NCBI GenBank assembly: GCA_031259805.1
Contig: JAIRKX010000208.1
Location: 1 to 6,384 of the forward strand
DNA length: 6,384 nt
DNA from: Prevotellaceae bacterium
GTDB taxonomy: Bacteria; Bacteroidota; Bacteroidia; Bacteroidales; UBA932
Reading direction: 5' to 3'
The notes under the pieces are model-generated. The model searched no databases, was not told where the DNA came from, and was given only the letters and a program-made list of their open reading frames with translations. Of the stretch, positions 1-6,350 are shown piece after piece (positions within the stretch are counted from its first letter, which is position 1; every line of letters starts with the position of its first letter). Both the position numbers and the translations under genes were made by a program.

Positions 1-431
1 TGTTACTGCATATCGTGGAAAACAATTTTGCCCTCCGTCCGGTGTATTTTTCCAATTTTGCCGAAGCTACATTTTATGGCGGATTAAATTCTCATTTTCA
101 AAACTGCGGATTAACTTCCCGCTTAACGCCGGTCGAAACCGGCAATACCGATAAAAATTCTTACGATGTGAATAAATTGGAATTACTGCTTCAATCCGAA
201 AATTTCAACTATCTCCCGACTTTGAAAACCGATGACATTCCTCGAATATCGGGAGCAGTATTCATGTACCATATAACTTTCAGGTTGCTTGCACAAGAAT
301 ATAAACAGAACGGGCAAATGGAAAAACTGAAAGCGTTGATTGAACTTTATAAATCAAGTATAGCTATCGGATTAGATGAAGAATACGAAGCCGAAATTTT
401 AGAAGAAATGGAAGGGATGCTTGGCAATTGA
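1..431 (+). CDS. C-terminal fragment of a DUF2723-like membrane protein (5' end outside window)
   Basis: The reading frame is open from the first complete codon at position 3 (Leu-Leu-His-Ile before the GTG at 15) to the TGA at 429-431. The gene therefore almost certainly begins upstream, and the GTG at 15 is an internal valine. What is visible is about 142 residues with no membrane segment. The stretch NNFALRPVYFSNF, followed by YGGLNSHFQNCGLTSRLTPVE, resembles the C-terminal soluble part of large Bacteroidetes DUF2723 proteins (glycosyltransferase-like membrane proteins), where a 'NNW-RPIYF ... GLAYRLVP' pattern is typical; this is recalled from memory. The end is helical and acidic (about residues 90-138 counted from the GTG), possibly TPR-like. 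Base composition is more A/T-rich than in the genes that follow. Family assignment is moderate; that it is a real partial gene is more secure. A generic hypothetical protein is the alternative. Confidence 0.6.
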   Translation, partial: LLHIVENNFALRPVYFSNFAEATFYGGLNSHFQNCGLTSRLTPVETGNTDKNSYDVNKLELLLQSENFNYLPTLKTDDIPRISGAVFMYHITFRLLAQEYKQNGQMEKLKALIELYKSSIAIGLDEEYEAEILEEMEGMLGN

Positions 432-509
432 AGATACTGCCTTCCGGAAAACGTTACCGGCCGGATGGTAAAGTTTGTAAAAAATGACCTGCCGTTCGTA
501 ATTATTATG

Positions 510-517
510 TATCTTTG
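510..517 (+). promoter_or_regulatory. Bacteroidetes-type -7 promoter element for the DHS-like gene
   Basis: TATCTTTG matches the TAnnTTTG consensus of the Bacteroidetes housekeeping sigma factor exactly. It lies 42 nt before the ATG at 560, so transcription would start near 524 and give an A-rich leader of about 35 nt. No good TTTG -33 box is found 19-21 nt upstream. The nearest TTTG, at 474-477, is too far away, so the upstream half is weak. Confidence 0.55.
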
Positions 518-559
518 CATCCGTAAAAAAAACACTCAAAAAAAAATAATTACAACACA

Positions 560-1582
560 ATGAAACAGGAACTGTTAAAAGACGTAATCCGACATGTGGA
601 TATTACGAAAATGGATACAAGGGCGATTATCGACGCGATGCGGGGGATGTCGTTTTCATCGCGCGATACGGCTACTGCCGCCGACATCCTGCAGTTGATG
701 ATCAACGACAATGACTGCACCAACTGGCTTGTTCTTGCAGGCAGCACCAGCGCCGGCGGATGTATGCAAGTCTATGTCGATATGGTACGCTTTAATATGA
801 TTGATTGCGTGGTGGCTACCGGCGCGTCCGTGATTGACATGGATTTCTTTGAAGCGCTGGGTTACAAACACTACAAAGGCACACCGTTTGTAGACGACAA
901 GTTGCTCCGCAAACACTACATCGACCGGATTTACGATACGTTTATCGACGAAGATGAACTGCAACACTGCGACAGCACGATTAAAACCATTGCCGATACG
1001 CTCGAAGCCCGTCCCTATTCCTCCCGCGAATTTCTTCGGGAAACCGGACGCTGGCTTACCCAACACGCCACAAAAAAGAATTCCCTGATCCAAACCTGCT
1101 ACGAACACCATGTGCCGATTTTCGTACCGGCTTTCTCCGATTGCAGCGCCGGCTTCGGATTGGTGATGCACCAAACGGAACGCATCAAGGCGGGAAAACC
1201 CTACCTGACCATTGATTCGGTAGCCGACTTCCGCGAACTGACGCAGGTTAAACTCGCCGCCCAAACAAGCGGACTCTTTATGATTGGCGGCGGCGTACCC
1301 AAAAACTTTGCACAGGACACGGTCGTATGCGCCGAATGCCTCGGCTACGACGTACCGATGCATCAATACGCCGTCCAGATTACCGTGGCCGACGCCCGTG
1401 ACGGCGCTTGCTCCAGCTCGACGCTCAAGGAAGCCGCGTCGTGGGGAAAAGTCGATACCGTACACGAACAAATGGTCTATGCCGAAGCCACGACCGTTGT
1501 ACCTCTGATTGTCAGCTACGCCTACCATAAAGGCGACTGGCAAAAGCGAAAAAAATATAACTGGTCAAACCTGTTCAATTAA
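560..1582 (+). CDS. Deoxyhypusine synthase-like protein (DHS family)
   Basis: A 340-residue protein, close to the usual DHS length, that reads as a full DHS fold with NAD-binding features. These include GSTSAGG (61-67), ATGAS (86-90), FVPAFSDCSAGFG (188-200), GGGVPKNF (243-250) and EAASWGK (291-297). In eukaryotes and archaea DHS moves the butylamine group of spermidine onto a lysine of eIF5A/aIF5A. By alignment from memory with human DHS, the intermediate-forming Lys329 corresponds to Lys297, and Trp327, Glu323 and Lys287 correspond to Trp295, Glu291 and Lys248. Human Asp243 and His288, which help bind spermidine, appear as Phe199 and Asn249. Bacteria lack eIF5A, so the real substrate is unknown; a polyamine reaction of the homospermidine synthase type is one possibility. 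The ATG at 560 follows an A-rich leader typical of Bacteroidetes. The enzyme is presumably cytosolic, since no signal peptide or membrane segment is seen. exbB follows 63 nt downstream. Family call firm, function open. Confidence 0.9.
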   Translation: MKQELLKDVIRHVDITKMDTRAIIDAMRGMSFSSRDTATAADILQLMINDNDCTNWLVLAGSTSAGGCMQVYVDMVRFNMIDCVVATGASVIDMDFFEALGYKHYKGTPFVDDKLLRKHYIDRIYDTFIDEDELQHCDSTIKTIADTLEARPYSSREFLRETGRWLTQHATKKNSLIQTCYEHHVPIFVPAFSDCSAGFGLVMHQTERIKAGKPYLTIDSVADFRELTQVKLAAQTSGLFMIGGGVPKNFAQDTVVCAECLGYDVPMHQYAVQITVADARDGACSSSTLKEAASWGKVDTVHEQMVYAEATTVVPLIVSYAYHKGDWQKRKKYNWSNLFN

Positions 1583-1645
1583 ACATTCACCCTTTTTTTG
1601 TATCTTATAATGCATATTTTAAGTAGAATAATTAATACATCTGTT

Positions 1646-2374
1646 ATGAAATTAAACCATTCTTTATGCTTGATTGCCCTGCTGATCATTCCGGTTATCA
1701 GTGGATTTGCACAAGACGCTATGACGCCGCTGCCGGCAGAAGCAACCCAACCGGAACTCTCGCTATGGGATTTAACAATGAAAGGCGGATGGTTGATGAT
1801 TCCGCTGTTTATCCTTTCGGTGCTGGCGGTTTACATCTTTATCGAACGATGGTGGCTGATACAGCAATCGACGCACAGCAACCCGCGTTTTATGAACGAC
1901 ATTAAGGAATACATCCGTGAAAGTCGTCTCGAAGCAGCCATTGCATTATGCGAACGCGAAAACACGCCTACCTCGCGGATGATCGAAAAAGGTATTTCAC
2001 ACTTGGGGCGCCCGCTGGCCGACATCCGCGAAGCCATAGAAAATATCGGCAACCTTGAAATTGCCCGCTTGGAACGCGGGTTGCCTATTTTAGCGACGAT
2101 CGCCGGCGGCGCACCCATGATCGGCTTCCTGGGAACGGTCGTCGGGATGGTCGAAGCGTTCTACAACATGTCACAGGCTTCCGATAACATAAGCATGTCG
2201 GTACTCTCCGGCGGTATTTACGTGGCGTTGGTAACCACCGTTGCCGGCTTGACAATCGGTATCATTGCCTACTTCGGCTACAATTACCTGACAACCCGTA
2301 TCAAAAACTTTGTCAACAAACTGGAAAAAGACGCTATTCTATTCACCGACATTTTGAATGAACCTGTAAAATAG
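1646..2374 (+). CDS. exbB: ExbB/TolQ/MotA-family proton channel subunit
   Basis: The inner-membrane proton-channel subunit that works with ExbD to energise TonB. The ATG at 1646 is chosen (242 residues) because it begins directly with a leader, MKLNHSLCLIALLIIPVISGFAQ, as is common for Bacteroidetes ExbB proteins. The upstream in-frame TTG at 1598 and ATG at 1610 would add an unlikely 12-16 residue preface. After the leader, membrane segments fall at about 48-68, 148-172 and 184-215, with a long cytoplasmic loop (about 70-145) between the first two, as expected for the family. The conserved GFLGTVVGM places Thr164 at the position of E. coli ExbB Thr148, and ALVTTVAGL places Thr198 at Thr181; both line the proton path. 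exbD follows after 6 nt. TATCTTAT at 1601-1608 is a possible but imperfect -7 element, so the cluster may have its own promoter or read through from the DHS-like gene. ExbB and TolQ roles cannot be separated by sequence alone. Confidence 0.93.
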   Translation: MKLNHSLCLIALLIIPVISGFAQDAMTPLPAEATQPELSLWDLTMKGGWLMIPLFILSVLAVYIFIERWWLIQQSTHSNPRFMNDIKEYIRESRLEAAIALCERENTPTSRMIEKGISHLGRPLADIREAIENIGNLEIARLERGLPILATIAGGAPMIGFLGTVVGMVEAFYNMSQASDNISMSVLSGGIYVALVTTVAGLTIGIIAYFGYNYLTTRIKNFVNKLEKDAILFTDILNEPVK

Positions 2375-2380
2375 TATCTC

Positions 2381-2794
2381 ATGGCTATCAGAACAAAAGT
2401 AAATGTCGACCCTTCATTTCCGGTGTCCTCCATGACGGACTTGGTGTTTTTGCTACTCATCTTTTTCATGATTTCGTCTACCCTCATTAACACGAATGCC
2501 TTGAAACTGCTCTTGCCCAAAAGCACCAATCAGGTTTCGACAAAACCGGAAGCGGTCGTCTCTATCAAGCACCTCCTCCCGTCGAATACATTTATATATT
2601 ACGTGAACAGTACCAAAAAATCCGTAGCATTCTCCGACATCGAACGACTGCTTCAAGAGCAATTGTCCGAAACGGACGATCCGATTGTATCCATCTATGC
2701 CGATAAAACGGCGCCGGTAGGAATCATAGTCGATGTCATGAACATCGCCAAACGGAATAAATACAAAGTACTGCTGGCTACATCGCCGGAATAA
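2381..2794 (+). CDS. exbD: ExbD/TolR-family biopolymer transport protein
   Basis: A 137-residue protein with the standard ExbD plan: a short cytoplasmic N-terminus, one membrane helix (about 19-36, MTDLVFLLLIFFMISSTL) and a periplasmic domain of about 100 residues. Asp20 in the SSMTDLVF motif matches the single essential membrane aspartate of ExbD (Asp25 in E. coli), which carries protons through the ExbB channel. The periplasmic part, ending in DPIVSIYADKTAPVGIIVDVMNIAKRNKYKVLLATS, matches the ExbD/TolR fold, in which 'I.aD..a.y..vv.vm..a...g...v.l.T' is the usual pattern. It lies 6 nt after exbB and 10 nt before tonB, so co-translation within one operon is likely. There is no Shine-Dalgarno sequence, as is normal for the phylum. 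Only one exbD copy is present, whereas many Bacteroidetes clusters carry two. Confidence 0.94.
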   Translation: MAIRTKVNVDPSFPVSSMTDLVFLLLIFFMISSTLINTNALKLLLPKSTNQVSTKPEAVVSIKHLLPSNTFIYYVNSTKKSVAFSDIERLLQEQLSETDDPIVSIYADKTAPVGIIVDVMNIAKRNKYKVLLATSPE

Positions 2795-2804
2795 TTTTCT
2801 ATCC

Positions 2805-3608
2805 ATGAACGAGGATATTCGTTTTAATCATAAAAGACGTACTGCCGGCGTCGCTGCTACTATCCTTTTCCACAGCTTGATTGTAACGTGGCTGCTGGTC
2901 GTAACGTGGCGGATAAATCCGCCGGCCACCGAACTGACCGTTCTCTACGACCCGAATGATGAACCTGTACGCACCACACCTCCGCCGGCCGTCGCGGTAC
3001 GTACACAGGAACCCGTCGAACGGCGGAATCCCGTACCGTCCGAAACAGTCAAGAAAGGCGTCCCGGCCAATCAGTCTATGCCCGATCAAACACCGAATGA
3101 CATCGCCCAAAAAACCGACCCCGGCTATGCCACCGATGCCGGCGACATAGACCGTCCGCTTCCCGACCCGCCAAAAGAAACCATTGATCCGCGTGCCCTG
3201 TTTACAGCCGGAGGCGAATATCCCGATCCTTCAAAAACAGGTACAGGCACGCTAAATCCGGGAAGCCGGAGCGGTAACAGCGACCATGGCGCAATGGCCA
3301 CCGGCACAGGAAACGATTTTGCCTACTATCTGCAAGACCGGAAAATTGTCGGCGCGGCGCCACGTCCCGAACATTCCGAAAATATTCCAAGTCGCGAAGG
3401 CGTAGTCGTGGTGGTAGAAGTGTGGGTCAATGAGCAGGGCAACGTAACCCGCGCCAACGCCGGCGTATCCAACAATAATCACAAAACCAACACGACCAAT
3501 CGCAACCTTTGGGAAGCGGCTAAAATCGCCGCTCTCGGCACAAAATTCACCCCGACAAATATCCCGTCGCAATATGGGTATATGGTATACCGTTTCAGGT
3601 GGGAATAG
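2805..3608 (+). CDS. tonB: TonB-family energy transducer (TonB/TolA-like)
   Basis: A 267-residue protein anchored in the inner membrane by one N-terminal helix (about 14-35) after a basic stretch, HKRRT. The rest is periplasmic. A proline- and charge-rich spacer (about 38-130) leads to a Gly/Ser/Thr-rich stretch (about 135-170) and a C-terminal TonB-like domain (about 178-267). That domain contains GVVVVVEVWVNEQGNVTRA, then a helix NLWEAAKIAALGTKF, and ends in a YGYMVYRFRWE strand. Thr19 and His23 in the membrane helix sit in the SxxxH arrangement that TonB uses to contact ExbB/ExbD; His23 is the conserved one. The position directly behind exbB and exbD supports the role of passing motor energy to outer-membrane receptors. 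The domain is of the divergent Bacteroidetes kind with 'G.VTRA..G' and could also be called TolA-like. The ATG at 2805 is the first available and puts the basic residues before the helix. No clear terminator follows the TAG at 3606-3608. Confidence 0.85.
   Translation: MNEDIRFNHKRRTAGVAATILFHSLIVTWLLVVTWRINPPATELTVLYDPNDEPVRTTPPPAVAVRTQEPVERRNPVPSETVKKGVPANQSMPDQTPNDIAQKTDPGYATDAGDIDRPLPDPPKETIDPRALFTAGGEYPDPSKTGTGTLNPGSRSGNSDHGAMATGTGNDFAYYLQDRKIVGAAPRPEHSENIPSREGVVVVVEVWVNEQGNVTRANAGVSNNNHKTNTTNRNLWEAAKIAALGTKFTPTNIPSQYGYMVYRFRWE
2883..2910 (+). repeat. 10-bp direct repeat inside the tonB membrane helix
   Basis: GTAACGTGGC occurs at 2883-2892 and again at 2901-2910, a period of exactly 18 bp or six codons. 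It gives Val-Thr-Trp twice (residues 27-29 and 33-35) within the TonB membrane segment. It could be an old in-frame tandem duplication or chance codon reuse. Confidence 0.6.
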
Positions 3609-3754
3609 AGAAGAATCAGGAATGGAGGAGCCGTTTTATTTGCCATTTACTTTCTCCTGAACTTCACTGTCTGCGGATTTTATAGCATTGGAATATATCC
3701 TTAACAAATTAAAACAAAAGTAAGCATGTCCATCGCAAAGCACATCCTCGTAAA

Positions 3755-3775
3755 ATTCCTAATTCCTAATTTCTA
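3755..3775 (+). repeat. Three tandem heptamers ATTCCTA/ATTCCTA/ATTTCTA before lipA
   Basis: Two perfect copies and one copy with a single change occupy the last part of the 173-nt gap between tonB and lipA, ending 6 nt before the lipA ATG. They would lie in the lipA mRNA leader. The rest of the gap (3609-3754) shows no gene, no perfect TAnnTTTG box and no convincing terminator. Whether the heptamers are regulatory or simple-sequence expansion cannot be told from this copy. Confidence 0.6.
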
Positions 3776-3781
3776 ATAATA

Positions 3782-4618
3782 ATGAAGCCCAGTTGGTTAA
3801 AAATTAAGATAGAAAGCAACGAAACTTTTCCGAAGATACGACGGATTATAGAAACACACCACCTGCATACTATTTGCAGCAGTGGCCGATGTCCGAACAT
3901 CGGCCACTGCTGGAGCCGGGGGACGGCTACATTTATGATACTGGGGAATATCTGTACGCGCTCGTGTCGCTTTTGCGCTACGCAAACCGGCTGTCCGGCG
4001 CCGCCTGATGCCGACGAGCCGCAGAAAGTAGCGGAAAGCATCCGATTGATGCAGTTAAAACATTGTGTGATCACGTCGGTTGACCGCGACGACCTGCCCG
4101 ACAAGGGGGCGGAGCATTGGGCGAAAACCATCCGTGCGATACGTGAACAAACCCCGTGTATCGTTATCGAGGTTCTGATTCCCGATTTTGATGCGGACAC
4201 CGCGCTGCTGGACGTGGTAATAGCTGCGCAGCCGGATGTCATAGGTCATAACTTGGAAACGGTGGAACGCTTGACATCGCAAGTGCGGTCGCGCGCCAGC
4301 TACGGTCGTAGCCTCGAGGTGTTGCGGTACGTGGCGCAGCGGGGGGTGATGACCAAATCGGGCATCATGGTCGGCTTGGGAGAACGGACGGAAGAAGTCG
4401 TAGCTACTATGCACGACGCCTGCGCCGCCGGCGTACAGTTATTTTCTATCGGGCAATACCTGCAACCGACGGCGCGACATATTCCTGTGACGGAATATGT
4501 ACATCCTTCGCAGTTTGATTGCTATAAGCAAACGGGAATAGAAATCGGATTTAGAAATATAGAGAGCGGTCCGCTGGTGCGTTCCTCATTTATGGCCGAC
4601 AAGCAACTTGGCTATTGA
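3782..4618 (+). CDS. lipA: Lipoyl synthase (radical SAM)
   Basis: Lipoyl synthase inserts two sulfur atoms into protein-bound octanoyl groups to form lipoate on 2-oxoacid dehydrogenase subunits and glycine-cleavage H protein. The 278-residue product has all diagnostic cysteines. C32, C37 and C43 (CSSGRCPNIGHC) bind the auxiliary, sacrificed 4Fe-4S cluster, and C58, C62 and C65 (CTRSCRFC) bind the radical-SAM cluster. The C-terminal RSSF (267-270) supplies the serine ligand of the auxiliary cluster. The N-terminus KPSWLKIKI, followed by LHTIC, is the usual LipA beginning, so the ATG at 3782 is well supported. The length is at the short end of the family. Residue 42 is His where the motif normally has Glu or a similar residue, and it lies within a perfect inverted repeat at 3877-3912. 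The TGA at 4616-4618 abuts the opposing pepD stop codon with no gap. No lipB is seen in the window. Confidence 0.96.
   Translation: MKPSWLKIKIESNETFPKIRRIIETHHLHTICSSGRCPNIGHCWSRGTATFMILGNICTRSCRFCATQTGCPAPPDADEPQKVAESIRLMQLKHCVITSVDRDDLPDKGAEHWAKTIRAIREQTPCIVIEVLIPDFDADTALLDVVIAAQPDVIGHNLETVERLTSQVRSRASYGRSLEVLRYVAQRGVMTKSGIMVGLGERTEEVVATMHDACAAGVQLFSIGQYLQPTARHIPVTEYVHPSQFDCYKQTGIEIGFRNIESGPLVRSSFMADKQLGY
3877..3912 (+). repeat. Perfect 16-bp inverted repeat with 4-nt loop inside lipA
   Basis: The left arm CAGCAGTGGCCGATGT (3877-3892), loop CCGA (3893-3896) and right arm ACATCGGCCACTGCTG (3897-3912) pair at all 16 positions. Ten of the 16 pairs are G-C, giving a very stable potential RNA hairpin or DNA cruciform. 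The repeat covers the codons from the third base of Cys32 to the second base of Trp44, exactly the auxiliary-cluster motif of LipA. It begins 95 nt into the gene. No T-run follows the right arm, so it is not an ordinary intrinsic terminator. Confidence 0.9.
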
Positions 4619-6064
4619 CTATTGAACTTTTAGGGTTTCTACTAAAAAGTTCCACCATTTTTCGACGGTATCTATCTTTAAACGTTCATCCGGCGAGTGG
4701 GGCGAGCGGATGGTTGGCCCGCAGGAAATCATATCCCAATGAGGGTAGATACCGCCCAATAGCCCGCATTCGAGGCCGGCATGGATGGCTTTGACTTCGG
4801 GCGCTTTGCCGTACATTCGTTGATAGACGTCTTTCATTGTCTTCAGGATAGCCGAGTCGGGATTGGGCTTCCAGCCCGGATAACCGCCGGTGAATGCAAT
4901 CTGTGCGCCGGCGAGCGTAAATACCGCACCCATCGCATTGGCCAAATCGTCTTTCGCCGAATCAACCGAACTGCGCAGCAGGCACGAAACCTGCGCCACG
5001 CCGTTCTCCAACTTCACAATCGCAAGGTTATTGGATGTTTCTACCAGTCCGTGCATCGTATCGCTCATACGCACCACACCGTTAGGACAGGCATATACCG
5101 CGAGTATTAAGGCGCGTTGTGTGGCTTCGTCAACTACCGCCGCCGGTTTCTCGGCTGCTTCCAGCGAGACTTTCAATCCACCTTCCACCGCTGACAGTTC
5201 GACAGCAATTGTATCGAACAGTCCGGCTACCGCCTGCTTGGCCACTGCTACCTGTGCCGCCGGCAACCACACCAGAGCAAAGGCTTCGCGCGGAATCGCA
5301 TTGCGCAGATTCCCGCCTTCGATCGTGGAGAGACGTGCGCCGAAGTCGGTCGTCAGCAAGTGTAAAAAGCGCATCAGCACCTTATTGGCATTGCCGCGCC
5401 CGAGGATAATATCCATGCCGGAATGCCCGCCCTTGAGACCGGTTACGGCTAAACGAAAAGCCTCGTAGCCCGCCGGCGCTGCTTCCTCGCGTCCGGTAAA
5501 CGTAAAACTGCCATCTAACCCGCCGGCGCAACCGACGTACAGTTCGCCTTCGTCTTCGGAATCCAGATTAATAAGAACCTCGCCTTTGAGCAGGCCGGCT
5601 TTTAGCCCGAACGCACCGGTCATGCCGGTCTCTTCGTCAATGGTAAACAGAGCTTCTATATGGCCATGGACAAGGTCTTTGGCTTCGAGTACCGCCATCG
5701 CGACGGCCACGCCCACGCCGTTATCAGCGCCGAGGGTCGTTCCCCGGGCACGTACCCATTCGCCGTCGATATAAGGATGAATGGGGTCTTTTTCAAAGTC
5801 GTGATTCGTGTCGCTGTTCTTTTGCGGCACCATATCTAAATGTGCCTGCAGGATGACGCCTTTTCGGTTTTCCATTCCTGCCGTAGCAGGCTTGCGGATA
5901 ATGACGTTGCCGATGTCGTCTGTCAGCGTCTCCAATCCCAGATCCTTACCGAAGCGAACTATAAATTCCCGTACTTTTCCCTCATGCTTCGACGGACGGG
6001 GAATTTGCGTAAGCATATAGAAATTTTTCCATACTCGTTGCGGCGTTAAATTTTCAATACTCAT
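4619..6064 (-). CDS. pepD: Aminoacyl-histidine dipeptidase (cytosol non-specific dipeptidase, M20C)
   Basis: A zinc metallopeptidase of 481 residues, the normal length for PepD, which splits Xaa-His and other dipeptides in the cytoplasm. The M20 metal and catalytic residues are readable. They are His75 with Asp77 (QAHLDMVP), Asp114 (LGADNGVG, bridging ligand), Glu144-Glu145 (DEETGMTG, general base and ligand), Asp168 (INLDSEDEG) and His456 (RSPHSPDE). KGGHSGMDI near residue 216 and the stretch following it belong to the inserted dimerisation/lid domain, which runs to about residue 385. The N-terminal VWKNFYMLTQIPRPSKHEG is typical of the family, confirming the ATG at 6062-6064. There is no signal peptide. 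The gene is convergent with lipA and its TAG stop (4619-4621) directly follows the lipA TGA, so neither gene has its own terminator space. A candidate -7 box lies at 6106-6113. Confidence 0.96.
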   Translation of the reverse strand: MSIENLTPQRVWKNFYMLTQIPRPSKHEGKVREFIVRFGKDLGLETLTDDIGNVIIRKPATAGMENRKGVILQAHLDMVPQKNSDTNHDFEKDPIHPYIDGEWVRARGTTLGADNGVGVAVAMAVLEAKDLVHGHIEALFTIDEETGMTGAFGLKAGLLKGEVLINLDSEDEGELYVGCAGGLDGSFTFTGREEAAPAGYEAFRLAVTGLKGGHSGMDIILGRGNANKVLMRFLHLLTTDFGARLSTIEGGNLRNAIPREAFALVWLPAAQVAVAKQAVAGLFDTIAVELSAVEGGLKVSLEAAEKPAAVVDEATQRALILAVYACPNGVVRMSDTMHGLVETSNNLAIVKLENGVAQVSCLLRSSVDSAKDDLANAMGAVFTLAGAQIAFTGGYPGWKPNPDSAILKTMKDVYQRMYGKAPEVKAIHAGLECGLLGGIYPHWDMISCGPTIRSPHSPDERLKIDTVEKWWNFLVETLKVQ

Positions 6065-6105
6065 AGTGTGTACATTTTAAAAGTTTGTTTGCTTAAATTT
6101 ATGTG

Positions 6106-6113
6106 CAAATATA
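6106..6113 (-). promoter_or_regulatory. Candidate -7 promoter element for pepD
   Basis: Read on the minus strand this is TATATTTG, a perfect TAnnTTTG match 41 nt before the pepD start, giving an expected leader of about 35 nt. No clear TTTG -33 box is present 19-21 nt further upstream. The region is very A/T-rich, so a chance match is possible. Confidence 0.45.
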
Positions 6114-6276
6114 AATATATTTTTTGTATATGTCTTTATAATTTTGCACCTGTTATTCGATAAAAAAATTAATGATTACCTAATGTTATACCTAAATCTA
6201 AACTGGTTTTTGTAAGAAACAGCAGCTATTAAAATCCTGTCAAAGAGTTATTCATCAAAATATCTGCGGTTGAATG

Positions 6277-6320
6277 TTTTGCTAATTTTAATGCCTGCAA
6301 TCTGTTTTTTTGCTAATTTT
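6277..6320 (+). repeat. 13-bp direct repeat, period 31 bp, upstream of the response-regulator-like gene
   Basis: TTTTGCTAATTTT occurs at 6277-6289 and 6308-6320, one copy three helical turns from the other. The second copy overlaps the candidate -7 box. It could be a paired operator or a duplicated promoter half, though the A/T-rich composition lowers its significance. Confidence 0.6.
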
Positions 6321-6321
6321 G
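6314..6321 (+). promoter_or_regulatory. Candidate -7 promoter element for the response-regulator-like gene
   Basis: TAATTTTG matches TAnnTTTG perfectly and ends 29 nt before the ATG at 6351, predicting a leader of about 20-25 nt. No TTTG is seen at the expected -33 distance. It faces away from the pepD promoter, making 6065-6350 a divergent control region. Confidence 0.5.
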
Positions 6322-6350
6322 CGGCGAGTATAAACGAAATAAAACGGTTT

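Noticed and set aside
435..470. CCGG-rich stretch after the first gene as a terminator
   Set aside because: Its repeats of CCGG are short self-complementary words, with no stem longer than about 4 bp and no T-run.
656..1543. Long 295-residue open frame on the minus strand opposite the DHS-like gene
   Set aside because: It overlaps a clearly conserved gene almost completely, has no recognisable motif, and is explained by the G/C-rich codon pattern of the sense gene.
1598..1645. Extended exbB start at TTG 1598 or ATG 1610
   Set aside because: The extension would put polar residues before a normal leader peptide. The ATG at 1646 gives a better leader and leaves space for a promoter.
2908..2923. 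Small hairpin GGCGGATAAATCCGCC in tonB
   Set aside because: A stem of 6 bp with a tetraloop is within chance expectation for G/C-rich coding DNA.
3616..3660. Possible terminator after tonB (TCAGGA at 3616-3621 and TCCTGA at 3655-3660)
   Set aside because: The stem is only 6 bp with a loop of more than 30 nt, and no T-run follows, so it is not convincing.
4890..5468. 192-residue plus-strand open frame opposite pepD
   Set aside because: It is a low-complexity Ser/Ala/Thr/Arg-rich translation lying wholly inside a well-supported pepD, with no promoter or motif of its own.
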